Source: Tricholoma matsutake (lineage: Eukaryota > Basidiomycota > Agaricomycetes > Agaricales > Tricholomataceae). Taken from it: a DNA stretch of 64,000 nucleotides. Both the position numbers and the translations under genes were made by a program. The stretch is taken from NCBI GenBank assembly GCA_026075535.2, contig AP026544.2, positions 8,990,001 through 9,054,000 on the forward strand. The letters are read 5' to 3'. Of the stretch, positions 45,854-57,003 are shown in pieces (the first letter of the stretch is position 1; the number at the start of each line of letters is the position of its first letter). Below the pieces are notes generated by a model. The model searched no databases. It was not told the DNA's origin and was given only the letters and a program-made list of their open reading frames with translations.

Positions 45854-46132
45854 TGTTGAATAAGCAGTTGCCATATTAAGCAATGCCAACACCAACACTG
45901 ATTATAGTAGTAATGATGTGCCCACATGTATTAATAAAGCAGACTTCTAATCACTGAATTAGATTATACATAGGTAAGCTACATTGTATTGAATGATATG
46001 GCCTATCAAATGCATACATTGTATCGAATGATATGGGTTCGATGGACACTGTCAAACTCACTATATAAAGTCACTATACTATATTAACCAACAACTACAT
46101 TGTACACTGATTATTATACCTTACAATAGACA
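45854..46132 (+). repeat. Probable copia 3-prime LTR
   Basis: Starts TGTTGAATAAG directly after a purine tract (AAGGGGGAG) behind the copia pol end; the end at ATAGACA is a guess from the usual TG...CA form. Part of it and the following sequence (about 46013-46180) recurs as a diverged tandem copy at about 46275-46446. No other feature seen to 46692 apart from a G-rich run at 46450-46490. Confidence 0.5.
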
Positions 46133-47158
46133 TGCATTAGGAATGTAATACAGACATTAGTAACATTTGAAATGCAATGGGCACAGACATGGCCACAGAT
46201 ATGGGGATGGCCATGGCATCGCCATCAGGCATGGACATGGGAATGGGCAATATTAACCTATGAATACTATTGACTGTATACATTGTATTATCTGTTTTGA
46301 TGGATGCCATCAAACTCACTATATATTTGTACATACTCTATTAATTAACCAATGACTATATTACTACTTTACTTGCTGTACCATACAGATAGATGTGCAT
46401 TAAGAACATAGTACAGACACTAGTAATGTTTGAAATGCAATTGCAGGTGAAGGGGACGGGGGCTGGGGCGGGGACCGGGATGGGGAAGCAGCACTGACAT
46501 CGGGGCTTGACAGGACCACAAAAACAATGATATTACTACGTACAATGTACTACCCACAACACTATATATACATGATGCATCATTCAATGTCAGTGTCCAT
46601 CATCTCATCAGGGCTAGACAACCAAGTCTCATTGACACAACTGAAGTCTGCAGGAGTGTAGATCGGCAGAGTGAAGTCTGCAGGAGGGTAGGTCAGCAAA
46701 GTGATACGAGAAGGAGTGGGTTCTCTATCTGTGATGTGGTAATGGAATCTTCTACATCAGAATCGGCCTGGGCATTGGATTCACCATTAGATCCAGTCTC
46801 TGAGGATGACAGAAAAGCATCTGCAGCATCAGATGCAGTGGGGAAAGCAGCCACATCTGTAGAAGTTGGATTGGCGGCTGGAGACGAGGAGGTAGAATCG
46901 GAAAGATAAAAGGCAGCATCAAAGTTAGTCAGGGAACCTGTAGGGGAAGATGATGACTGATCATTGTCACCCTGCCATGCCATGAGTGCCTGAAAGGCGG
47001 TGGGCTGATCAGCATCACTTGACGCATCTTCTTTGCCTTGCCATGCCATGGCTGCCTGAAAGCCAGTGGGCTGATCTGCACTTGACACATCATCTTTGCC
47101 TTGCCAAACCATGGCAGTGGGGTGGCCGGCTTCTGCATTGGGCAAGGCATTGGGGATG

Positions 47159-47232
47159 GGAGCAGGAGCGGGTATGGCAGCGGGTATGGCAGCGGGTACA
47201 GCAGCAGGTACAGCAGCAGGTATGGCAGTGGC
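47159..47232. repeat. GGTAYRGCAGCG minisatellite in KDZ-2
   Basis: About five 12-bp copies of GGTATGGCAGCG/GGTACAGCAGCA. On the minus strand it encodes AIPA/AVPA repeats. Confidence 0.8.
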
Positions 47233-48405
47233 ATCAGGAAAGGCAGTAACACCAGTCTGAATGTGAGAATTATGCCAGATCCAGGACAGACAAATATTAG
47301 TGGAGCCTGGCATATTTGGGTTCAGAATAGCTGTGCTAGCATTGAGGTCATCCTTTTTTAACTGCTGAAACATATTTAAGGTGTCAGTGTCACAATCCAG
47401 TGCCACCAATCTGCTTCGGCAATGGTTATACATTCGGGAATGCAGGGCAATTTTGTTAACCAACTCCTGGACAGTGGCTCGTGCTCGTGTGCAAACTACC
47501 TTTCTTGGGGCTGCTTGAATAATGTGTGAATATTGAAATGACTTGTCCACATGAGCTCCCGCAGCCGATGCAGCAGTTGGCTTGCCTGATTCTTCCTGAG
47601 CTGAATCTCCACCTCTGCCAGAGGGCCATTAAATGGGAGGTATACTTGTTGCTCCTCGACTGGAATAGCATTTCTGTCAGCTGGAAGATGTGAAGGCCCT
47701 GATGCTGTAGGTGTGTCTTTGTCTGAAGGGTCTAAGTCATCAGAGTTGTCAACATTGTAATGGCTGATTTGTGATGGAGCAATGTCATGGTCAGCAACAT
47801 TGGCAGCATTTTGTAAATCTGTTAAGGTTTCCATGTGGGATGCGAGAGCTTCCCTTTCCCTTTCAACAGATTGCGCCAAGTCGGTGGACTTTGTCTCATA
47901 ATTCAATCCTGGTGTATGCCAACAATGGGTTGTGATATATGAGTATGTTAGGCAGTACTTACTGCATTTGTTGAATGATGATTGCGAAATCAATCCACTC
48001 CTGAACTGCAGATTAAACCGGTGCCAGTGCCGCTCCCATTGCCGATGCCATTGCGGTTCCCACTCCCGCTCCCGATCCCCAAGTGGCATAGATATCCATG
48101 GCCTTAACATCTGTCAGCCTGAGCAATTCTGCTGCAGTCACTTCATCCTCCCATCTTTGGACCGCCTGTTGACCAAATGCTGCTGTAAGGTCAGCATGGT
48201 GCTTGCCGAGTTGTGTGGAGATCTCAAGGGCTTCTTGAGATTTTGCACACAGCATAGTGGTCATGCCAAGCATTTTCTTGTTTGAGTCCATAGCATGATT
48301 GTCAAGCATTTCTGCCCGATGTGGCAAGGTCGCTGTCCTGACTGTTGGGGAAATGGAATTCAGCAATGACCACAGGGACTCTAGTATTTCTCCTGCTATG
48401 ATGCC

Positions 48406-49477
48406 TAGGGCACAGCATGGGTAACCCCCGGGTAAATTTTGCTGTACCCATACCCATTCCCATGAACACCGTACCCATTTGGGTAAGGGTACGGTGTCCC
48501 CCATGGGTTTTGGGGGTTACCCACAATGTTCGTGGGTTTCTGAGTACATTACTCCAACTGTATAAATATCTATTATATATTACTCAAGAAGATTGGCACC
48601 TAGCACAGAAACAGGAGAGTGCGGCCCTCTCATCTCTTTGGGAACTTAAAACGGCTGCTAAATAGACTAAGATCAAGTATAAGATCATTAGAAATGAAGG
48701 GGAACTCACTGAGAAAGAGTATACCCCACCTCATCCCCCCTCCTGACACAGATAAGCACCTAGCAGAAAAATGGGAGGGTGGGAACTTGAAACAACCACT
48801 AAATAAATTTAAATCAAGTATAAGATCATTGGAAATGAATGGGAACTCACCAAGAAAAAGTATACCCCACCATCCCCCCCTCCTGAGACAGATGAGCACC
48901 TAGCAGAAAAATGGGAGGGCGCAGCCCTCTCATCTCTTTGGGAGCTTGAAACAACCACTGAATATATTGATATCAAGTATAAGATCATTGTAAATGAATG
49001 GGAACTCACCAAGAAAGAGTACACCCCACCATCCCCCCCAGGCCCTCCTGAGACAGATGAGCACCTAGCAAAAAAATGAAAGGTTGCAGCCCTCTCGTCT
49101 CTTTGGGAACTTGAAACAACCACTAAATAGATTGAAATCAAGTATAAGATCATTGGAAACAAATGGGAACTCACCAAGAAAGAGTACAACCCACCATCCC
49201 CCCCTCCTGAGACAGATAAGCACCTATCGGAAAAATGGGAGGGCACAGCCCTCTGGTCTTTTCAGTAACTTGAAACAACTACTAAATAGATTTTAATCAA
49301 GTATACAATCACTGCAAACAAGGCAGAACTCACTATAATATGATGGATTGGATACCCATAAACCTGTGGTTAGGGGTACGGTGTTGCATGGGTACGGCAA
49401 TCCGAAACCTGTACCTGTACCCGTGCATACCCATGACCACATTGTCATGGTGTTACCCGTACCTGTGCCTTGCCTTA
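48406..49477. mobile_element. hAT-like non-autonomous element, copy 2
   Basis: 1,072 bp with ends TAGGGCACAGCATGGGTAAC...GTTACCCGTACCTGTGCCTTGCCTTA and a perfect 8-bp duplication ATGATGCC (48398-48405 and 49478-49485). The ends match copy 1 at 36891-37432, including the GTACGGTGT and TACCCATACCC sub-terminal words. The extra length is a tandem array. Removing it with one duplication copy restores the KDZ-2 frame (PGSG-I-IAGEILE). Confidence 0.9.
48617..49320. repeat. Tandem array with coding-like 3n period inside the hAT-like element
   Basis: Five copies of a 141-165 bp unit; the word CAAGTATAAGATCATT (or variant) recurs at 48674, 48815, 48974, 49139 and 49298. The spacings 141, 159, 165 and 159 are all multiples of three. 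In one + frame the unit reads WELETTTEYIDIKYKII then WELTKKEYTPP and PPETDEHLAKK, with stops only where single transitions would create them. It looks like a repeat-containing exon captured by the element. Confidence 0.75.
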
Positions 49478-51785
49478 ATGATGCCAGAGCCTGGAATGAA
49501 AGATGGAGCATAGCGAAAAAAGCATTCATCCTTGTGACCATGTACATGCATAAGCCCAATGGCCTGGTCAATGGTCAGGTCAGCTGGAAGATGTGGACCA
49601 ATGCGCTCCAGAAGGTAGATGATGTACTGGCAGACAATGTCATAAATCAGCATTACTCCCTGTTGAGGGTCAACCCTGGTAGTCTTCAGTGCTTGAAGGA
49701 AAGCAAAGTCAACATTCTTTTGCTGTTCTCCCTGGAACAAGTCTACCAATGCATTGGGTGTGTAACATCCATGTCGCGCACATGCAATGGCAGCTACTCC
49801 AGTCCTATCACATGCCTTTGATGCCAGAAAAGCATTCACAATGGCTAGGAATTTATTTTCGCAAGGTGCCTTCTGCAAAAGGGGCACAAATCAGATCAGA
49901 TCAGATCGGGAGCAGGCACGGGAGCAGGGGGGGAATGGCCACAGCCACAGGAATGGCAGTGGCAGCAGCAGCAGCAGCAGCAAGGGAAGTGTACTTACTG
50001 TTAATTGTTCTATGGCATCTTGGAGAAACTGCTTGTATTCAGCCTGATTTGGGGCCATCCCAGCTCCATCCCATAGCCATATATCAGTATCAGAGTTTTT
50101 CTGCCGAACATGGTCAGCTTTGAAATTGCCATTGGCCACAAATATGCATTTAAAAGCAAATCTAAGGTGTAATATCATTTTAGAGACCACTGCACAAAGC
50201 AGGTGCTTAATCACCCACCGGTTCTCATCGTCCTTCCAATTTTCCAGTATATTTATGCCTACTTGAGGACAAGCTGGACAGAAGTTGGCGAGTGATCCTG
50301 GTTCAGGTTTCAATGGATCTTTTTGATTGTGACCATACCCAGCCCACTTCAATCTTTTCATTCAACGCCATAAGTGGGACATGCACCAAAGCTTGTGGTA
50401 GAGGTTGACCACTTCTGCAGGCCTCATTGGCAATGTGACACACTGAATCAATTGGTAAAACTGGTAGGCTGATGCCTTCAATTCCAGATTACAGAGCTGA
50501 AAATGATCCAGGACATGCACAGTGAAAAGAGTGCATATTTTGTTGAAGCTGGTGGGTAGCAAGTTACTGCTTACCAGGTCCAAGGGAATTCTGTGCTCCC
50601 CTTGACACTGGCAGGTAACCATTACCAAGTGATGTATTCCATTCATATGCACCACACGGATGTAACTGTTGTTCAAGGCATTGGCAGTGGGCGGTCTGAA
50701 TATCATATCGGCATCGGCATCGGCATTGGGAGTGGGAGCGGGCCCAGCGGGAGCAGGAGCGGCATCAGTCCTCATGTGTTCAGCTGTTTCAGTAGCATTA
50801 GGCAAATATGGATCAAACCCATGGATGTTTTCATCAGCGTGTTCAACTTCATGTGTGTCATTGCCATTAAAGAAGTCTTGTAGGCTATCATGAACATATG
50901 TATTGTGCGCTTGAATCAGAAGCTCATCAAGGGAATCAAAAAATGCTTCATCGTCCCCCGCTTCATCTGCCGTTGCTGTTGCTGTTGCCGCTCCCGACTC
51001 ATGATACAGGGCCAATGTTGATTGATGTGATGAAGGCCGATGCTGATCATCACCTTCCCAATTGGCCGACTCTTGTTCTGCTTTATCCTTCATGTCCTTG
51101 AATGTTTCCAGATATTCCATTGGGAACTGAAGAGCATTGCAAATCGGCTGATCTGTCTGGTGCTGAACTAAGAGGTATGTGCCAACCTCCCATAACTCAG
51201 CCCTGCGAAAGTGCATGCCAGTCCAAGATTCAATGCGGTGGAAGGGATTTTGCCTGTGTGTTACCTGCATACATGTTTGGCAAAGCATTCTTCCTAGCAA
51301 ACAATTGACGCATCTCCAAATTGCCCATTTATTGAATGAACAGTGGTTGCAAACTTGTTTGTCAATTGACCATGCCTGCTGAGACAAAGATGCTTGCAGC
51401 AGTTCATCTATTCATCTGACAAACTCCAAGACATAGTCTTGCTGCCTCTGTTATTTGTACATGAGCCTTGGTAAGTCAATCAATGTCAGAAACTGACCAT
51501 GCCGATCCGTGGCTGAACCGGCTCATCAGCCACCTGAGGTTCTTGCATATCCCATTCTGGACCAAGACCTGGATTGTCATTGATACCAGCTGAACTCAAT
51601 TCACCACGTTCTTCTGTAACCGGAGGCAAGGAAACCTTGATACGCTTTGTTTTTGGTCTGTGTCTCATGTTGACCTCAACTTCCTTATGTGTGACAGTAT
51701 CCACCTCACCATCATCATCCTCACACAGGGTGGCATTGTTCTTTGATCTTCTCTTTCGCTTGTAAGGAGCTCTTGTCAGGCTCAT

Positions 51786-52804
51786 GATGATTGGGGGGAA
51801 TCAATTGCATTGATGGGTTATTTATTGTACTATTGACCTCGTGTTATCCTCATGTGATCCTCATGCCAAATGACAAGTGAAGCCAATGGCAAGGACAATT
51901 CCTTCCTCCACATCAATCCCCTCCAATGCCACCTGAGCCATCAGAGAACCCAGGACACAGACAGTACTGGAAGGGGAGCTGATATATGGTCGAAGAGCAG
52001 AAGATCATCGAGCCTTATAAAGATGGATTCCAATCTCAGGATCTGCTGTGGCTGTTGAGTGGGTTTTTTTGGGAGGTTGTGACACAATCTCATTGCAATG
52101 GGCAAGTCTTTGGCCAGAAACAATCAAAGTACTAATGCTAGTTAAAAAGAAGCTACATCTCACACATGCTTGGTCCACAGCTGCACTGCATCATTGACTA
52201 TAGTACTGCAGGACCATTATATTCAATTTTGTACATAATTATATTTCCATCAGCCATAATACAGCCATATTAGTACCCATACCATACTGTCAGAGATTAT
52301 GGGAATTAAATATATGGACAGTGCACAGCCCTAATTGGCAAACACCGCAACATTGGTGCAGACATATTCCCATGCATCCCCAAGTCAAGAGATAAACCTC
52401 ATTCTCAATACTGAGAACTCAGAATTCAGCAGGATCAGGAATGACACCAAACATGAAATCAGGCAGCCATATCAGTGATGCCACATCAATTGGGTGGGGC
52501 CAGGCCAACCAAGAGGCAGAACAGATCATGATTTGGAGCCCAATTTTTGGCCTTGGAGTGCCCTACAACTGACCTAACCTTCCAAAGCTTGATTTCTTAG
52601 TGGGTCCTCCAACCCCCACCTGATGTGCCAGATTCAGGTGCTGACACCCCCTTGGCATAAGTACACTGTTTGATCTCATTAGAAGATTATTTTGCAAGTT
52701 AATGACATATACACCTGTATTTTGGCTTTATTTCGAGTTACTTGTAGTGGTTTGGTAACAGGGATATGTCCCCTGGCAAATTGGTCAAGAATTTGAAGCA
52801 CGCG
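51786..52804. other. Intergenic, no feature seen
   Basis: AT-rich. Short open frames without domains. Contains the upstream region of KDZ-2. Confidence 0.4.
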
Positions 52805-53662
52805 TTAGAGAAGTGGGGGTCGAGGCAGGTCGAGGCAGCAGAGAAAGGGTATCAAATATGTTTTTCTCGACGCGGCGCTGTCCATGGTGCGTAAAAATAT
52901 ACAACGAGGATTCATGTAAGCACCACCCGTCCGAGTAACATCATAACTGTATCTAAGCTGAAGCAAATCATTAGTACGCGCCAAACAAGAGAGGATGACC
53001 ACGAAACCATACATATTCCAGAGCAATCTCGGAATAAGCAGCGCCCAATCTATTGCCGTAACCGGGTGTTGCACTCCATTTCTCATCTCTTCATCTTCCA
53101 TACGCCTGACGTCATGATACCCCAACGACGAAAAGGAGGTGACAGTGAAGGATTTGAGGGAGGCTTTGCAGATTTTCTGAATTAGATTTACAATCAGGTT
53201 GAACTTGAGTCTAGTTGGTAATATGGTATGAGTGTGGGTTAGAGACGTACTGAGATGATATTTTGAGCGAGTGTGATTATGGTCAGCTTTGATGGTGCTC
53301 TGGGTGATTTGAACGCAAGAGGACCGTGAGTACCAGTGTGGGGTCGGATATATCGGATGGCGGAGGTGAGGATGCAGACGACGGATTTTGCTTGTTCCGT
53401 GGTCGATGTGTTGGAGATCATGTCTATTGTCACAGGTGTGTCGTTGAGTGGTGTGTCGTTGAGTGGAAAGTTGATAGCAAGACTCACCTATTTGAGGTAG
53501 AACGGCAGTGATGTCACTATCTAGTTTCTTCAGAGCATCGTAGACGTCTCTAGCAGACGTTACGCGTTTGTCGAAAGGGATTTCCCTTATTGGTCCCGGG
53601 ATGGGAGTGGATATAACATTTGCAACTAGGAGGAACCAGAAAACGAGGGTGAAAGACATCAT
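52805..53662 (-). CDS. Small secreted-protein candidate
   Basis: Begins MMSFTLVFWFLLVANVIST, a clear signal peptide with a cleavage site near residue 19-20. Exons 53662-53488, 53423-53251 and 53176-52805 join in frame (GT-AG introns of 64 and 74 bp) to 239 residues. Reading straight through without splicing also gives an open frame of 285 codons, so the splice model needs transcript support. After the leader, SARDVYDALKKLDSDITAV resembles the start of fungal hydrophobic-surface-binding (HsbA-like) proteins, but the rest does not clearly fit. The C-terminal third has a hydrophobic segment (DWALLIPRLLWNMYGFVVIL) that could be a membrane helix. Function unknown. Confidence 0.5.
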   Translation of the reverse strand: MMSFTLVFWFLLVANVISTPIPGPIREIPFDKRVTSARDVYDALKKLDSDITAVLPQIGESCYQLSTQRHTTQRHTCDNRHDLQHIDHGTSKIRRLHPHLRHPIYPTPHWYSRSSCVQITQSTIKADHNHTRSKYHLSTSLTHTHTILPTRLKFNLIVNLIQKICKASLKSFTVTSFSSLGYHDVRRMEDEEMRNGVQHPVTAIDWALLIPRLLWNMYGFVVILSCLARTNDLLQLRYSYDVTRTGGAYMNPRCIFLRTMDSAASRKTYLIPFLCCLDLPRPPLL

Positions 53663-54699
53663 CTTGAAAGACGCTTAGATAGCATGAGTTGGCCCGGGTA
53701 ACTCGTGGAGGATGCAGAATTTATGCGAGGAACAGGTATTGTTTGATTTCGGTGCTTGTTGTTCTTTTGACGCTGAGGAAGGCTTCGATATGTCACACTA
53801 TATTTGACAGATTGGAAGGGTCCTTAGTTTCCTAAAATTTTGCTAAAAATCTTACAATACATGTGAACTCACGGTAGTACGTTAGTATTAGATCTCGTGG
53901 TGCGAGACCCCCGGGTGGTTGGTCCGTAAGTATTGTACATATGTTGGTCGAGAGGTGAGATGCTCGTACTTGGCTACAATTCAATAGTTGCTCCCCACGG
54001 ATGTTTTAGATGCACGTATGTTTTTTTTTGATAGGGTTGATGGGGTTAACGATGCGAGGTTAAATTTGTATTAGAACATAACGACGGGATCACACGTAAA
54101 TCAGAAACCAAATCAGAACGCACATCGGGAGGGACAGGTTTTCAGGTCAACTGAAAATTTTGCTGAAAACCATAACTTTTAGGCCCCTTTCGGAAACGCA
54201 AGTAGAGTAGAAGTAGGGTAGGTTAGAGCACGTTAGCTGTAGTTCTAACCTAGCCACGAAATTAAGTGTTAGTTAGTCACGACTCACAAGTCGTCACAAA
54301 GTACGATAACAATCGCCATCCGCTAGCGCTGATTGACCTCCTATCTCATCATGGTCACAAATCGCTCAGCAAGAACCTCGTCTAGCTCGCCCAGCTCAAC
54401 CCCTCCCCTGAAATGTCAGGTGACCTTCCAAAAACGGAAATGCTGACAAACTTGGTTGAATTTCCATGCCTGACCAAACAGAACATCTTCAACACACTGC
54501 GTGATCACGACAACTGAGAGCAGCAGCCTGAGACGAGCCATTGCACCCAAAATGGGCCCAAGTGATTTGTTTGCGCCCTAGGTACGTTTCATGATGTTTC
54601 TTTCAACCAACTAACTGTTTTCATTAGTTTTAGGTTATACACATGTTACAGCGACGGCCCCATGCCCAACCACAACAACGGATAACTAGCCTACGACAA
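53663..54699. other. Intergenic, no supported gene
   Basis: Contains a short ATG-led frame at 54351 with a Ser/Pro-rich start (RTSSSSPSSTPP) that soon stops. I could not extend it. Confidence 0.3.
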
Positions 54700-55310
54700 C
54701 AACAACAAGGCCCAGGTCCCCACAACGGCGATGGACAACCCAGCGCCCGCACCCCAGCACTGTGAGCCACAGCTTGCAGGTTCGTGGGTGCTCAATGACG
54801 AACCAGGGGGCTAGGAGGAGGGGGACGATAACGGGAAGGGACTATGACGACAGGACCAGGTGACAACACGGACAGGGAGGACTCGAGGTTAGGGACCCTG
54901 ACGAAACAGGGACAGCGACACGTGGACAACAAGGACGAGGACGAGGGAACGACGGCGCCAACCCAGCACCTGCTCCCGCCACTGCGAGCAACTGCTCGCA
55001 TGGGGGATTGCGGGCGCTCACGGCAACGAGGGACGACAACGAACACCACCACACTATGGATGCGGGGACGCGAACACCATGCACAACAGCAAACGAGGGG
55101 TGGCAGGGGAAGGGCCAGCGGGGAGCCACGGGGAGGAGAGGGGACACCCCACCCATCGCTGTGTGGGGGGTAGGATTTTTTTCTTGTTGTTTTCAATTAC
55201 TAACATCCTTTCGGGGTTTTTTGATCTGAGTGACACCGAGGAGGAAGCCCCAACACCACCGCTACGAGCCCTGCTCATAAGGTGGATTGAGGGGCTTATT
55301 TTTTTATGAG
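54700..55310. repeat. Strand-skewed purine-rich repeat island
   Basis: GGACGACAACG-type low-complexity sequence with the palindromic word TGCGAGCAACTGCTCGCA at 54983-55000 and weaker versions near 54768 and 55265. It is followed by a T-rich tract (about 55168-55200). It matches the islands at 24.5-25.6 kb and 31.8-32.3 kb. Open frames on both strands are composition artefacts. Confidence 0.55.
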
Positions 55311-55544
55311 TTATGCCCTCGTAATATATTTCTATTTCTTTCATATCGAGAGTGCCCCTTGAGGGGGAGTAAGATACTGGTAGTTAAATAATAGATATTC
55401 AATGTCAGTGACTCAGTGCCTTCGAGAATCGACGTGCACTTGTTTTCACTTCATGTAATTATGTGTAAGTCACCTGACTTTTCAGGGAGGGGTTGAGCAA
55501 GGGGAGCTACCTCGTCTCAAAGTGTACCCGAGTCGGTTTGTGAA

Positions 55545-56790
55545 GCACGCAGAAAGGAGCACAAGAGAATTGCCATTCTTGCTGCAATCGGAGGGGCAGC
55601 ATCATTGGCTGGATATGGTTCCCGTTATCTTGACAAGATGCCCATTCACACATCCAAATTGTCAGGCGAAGAATGGCTCGAGGAACTGATGGAAGGTGAT
55701 CTGTTGTCTATCATCACCAGCAACTAGATATTCTGAGTGTAGTTAGGCCATCCAATTCGTTTTCGACGCCAGTTTGGCATGGAATGTTTTGTTTTTCGCG
55801 ATCTTCTGCGGGAGCTCCAGCGGCGTTGTGGACTTCGTCCTACCAGACACGTATCAACACGGGAACAACTTGCAATATTCCTTCGGATTGCACGTACAGG
55901 TCAAGGGAATCTTGAGATGCAGGAACGATTTCAGCGAAGTGGTGACACAATTTCAAAGTATGGCACTTTGTTCCCTTGATACTTGATTGTTTCATTCAAT
56001 TGTGATCTGGACCAGAGCATTTCATCGGATTCTCAATATGCTTGTCTCAAAGGAGTTTTATGAAGTCTACGTGAAACTACCTCCTGCAGATGAGACCCCA
56101 AAAGAGATCCATGATGATCGACGATTTTACCCCTTCTTTGCAAAATGTCGTGGTGCTGTTGATGGTTCACTGCTTGATGCTTTGTATCTGCAGCTGATAT
56201 GGCACGATACCGGAGTAGAAAGGGTCGTATCTCCACAAATCTATTTGCTGCATGCCGCTTTTCTCTTCTGTTTTGTTATATTCTCAGCAGATGAGAAGGG
56301 AGTGCTGCTGATAGCTGGATTTTCGACAATGCATGGCGGACAGATTTTCCCATAGCTCCCAGAACATACTACCTTGGTGATGCAGGGTTTCCTTTGTGTG
56401 ATGCCCTCCTTGTACCATACCGTGGTGTCCGCTATCACTTGAAAGTTGAAAGAATGGTCTCAAAGTGGGCAAAGGTCATGCCAGATTTCAGTTACTCTGA
56501 GTTTTTGACTGGTATCTGACCTCTTAGGCCAGCAAATGAGAAAGAGCTTTTCAACCTTTGATATGCTTCACTTTGGAACGTTACTGAATGAATATTTGGT
56601 GTATGCAAGTGGCAATTCAAGTTAACGGTTGCAGCATCTGAGTACAGTGTCCAGACACAATCGAAAATTCCTCTCGCACTGGCAGCTCTTCATAATTTTA
56701 TTTGCCTTGTTGATCCTGAGGATGATGCTGAATCGATGGTGACAATGAGGCAGGGGAGACACCCAGTGCTGCAGCACCAATCAATCTAGA
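55545..56790 (+). pseudogene. PIF/Harbinger transposase, decayed
   Basis: DDE transposase of the PIF/Harbinger superfamily. Order: KLSGEEWLEELMEG, then after an intron (about 55699-55750) HPIRFRRQFGMECFVFRDLLREL, TREQLAIFLRIARTG, QERFQRSGDTIS. Next come FYPFFAKCRGAVDGS (first catalytic Asp), EGSAADSWIFDNAWRTDFPIA, YYLGDAGFPLCDALLVPYRG (second Asp), NVTE then IFGVCKWQFKL (Glu), and IPLALAALHNFI. Breaks include a TGA where the family has Trp before EGSAADS (56292-56294), a TGA in place of Arg right after the catalytic NVTE, and frameshifts near 56180 and 56440. A convergent companion ORF follows at 57004-57489. Confidence 0.85.
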
Positions 56791-57003
56791 TCATCTGGGA
56801 TCTCATATCTCACAAGTGGAAAAGGATCAGGCAAGTGCAATGAGGCATGACATTGCAAGGGTAATGTGGGGGGATTACCAAAGGGAACTAGCAGAATGAG
56901 CAGAGCAATTATAACAAATGGAAAGTATATGGGAAGATGTCTAGAGCAGATGTAGGAATAAATGAGATTAACTGAAGGTTGTATTCAGGAAGTACGAGCA
57001 GAA

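Larger units (their letters stand above)
46693..51785 (-). pseudogene. KDZ transposase with CxC2 cluster, interrupted (KDZ-2)
   Basis: Starts at ATG 51785 with a basic N-terminus (YKRKRRSKNN). Then follow: CxC2-type cluster VCNHC...CVNC...CQTC (about 51350-51260); MNGIHHLVMVTCQC; ELKASAYQFYQLI; WAGYGHNQKDP and FCPACPQVGINI; FVANGNFKADHVRQKN; KAPCENKFLAIVNAFLASKACD; VAAIACARHGC; a segment with LFQGEQQKNVDFAFLQAL; LIYDIVCQYIIYLLERIG; IGLMHVHGHKDECFFRYA; AGEILESLWSLLN; and PRKVVCTRARATVQELV. Defects are TGA at 51414-51412 and 50364-50362, a 1-bp frameshift near 47550 and a 1,072-bp hAT-like insertion (48406-49477). The C-terminus is unusual: an Ala-Pro minisatellite and three copies of a roughly 28-residue WQGK-DADQPT-FQA repeat. 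An intron at about 50002-49873 contains (CAG)n and GATCT repeats. Confidence 0.88.

Noticed and set aside
48617..49320. Regularly spaced repeats as a CRISPR array
   Set aside because: Units are about 150 bp with no short-repeat/unique-spacer structure, in a eukaryotic transposon.
54351..54445. Short ATG-led frame with Ser/Pro-rich start
   Set aside because: Stops quickly and no intron/exon continuation could be found.
54792..55196. 134-codon minus frame and overlapping plus frames
   Set aside because: Composition artefacts of the purine-rich repeat island.
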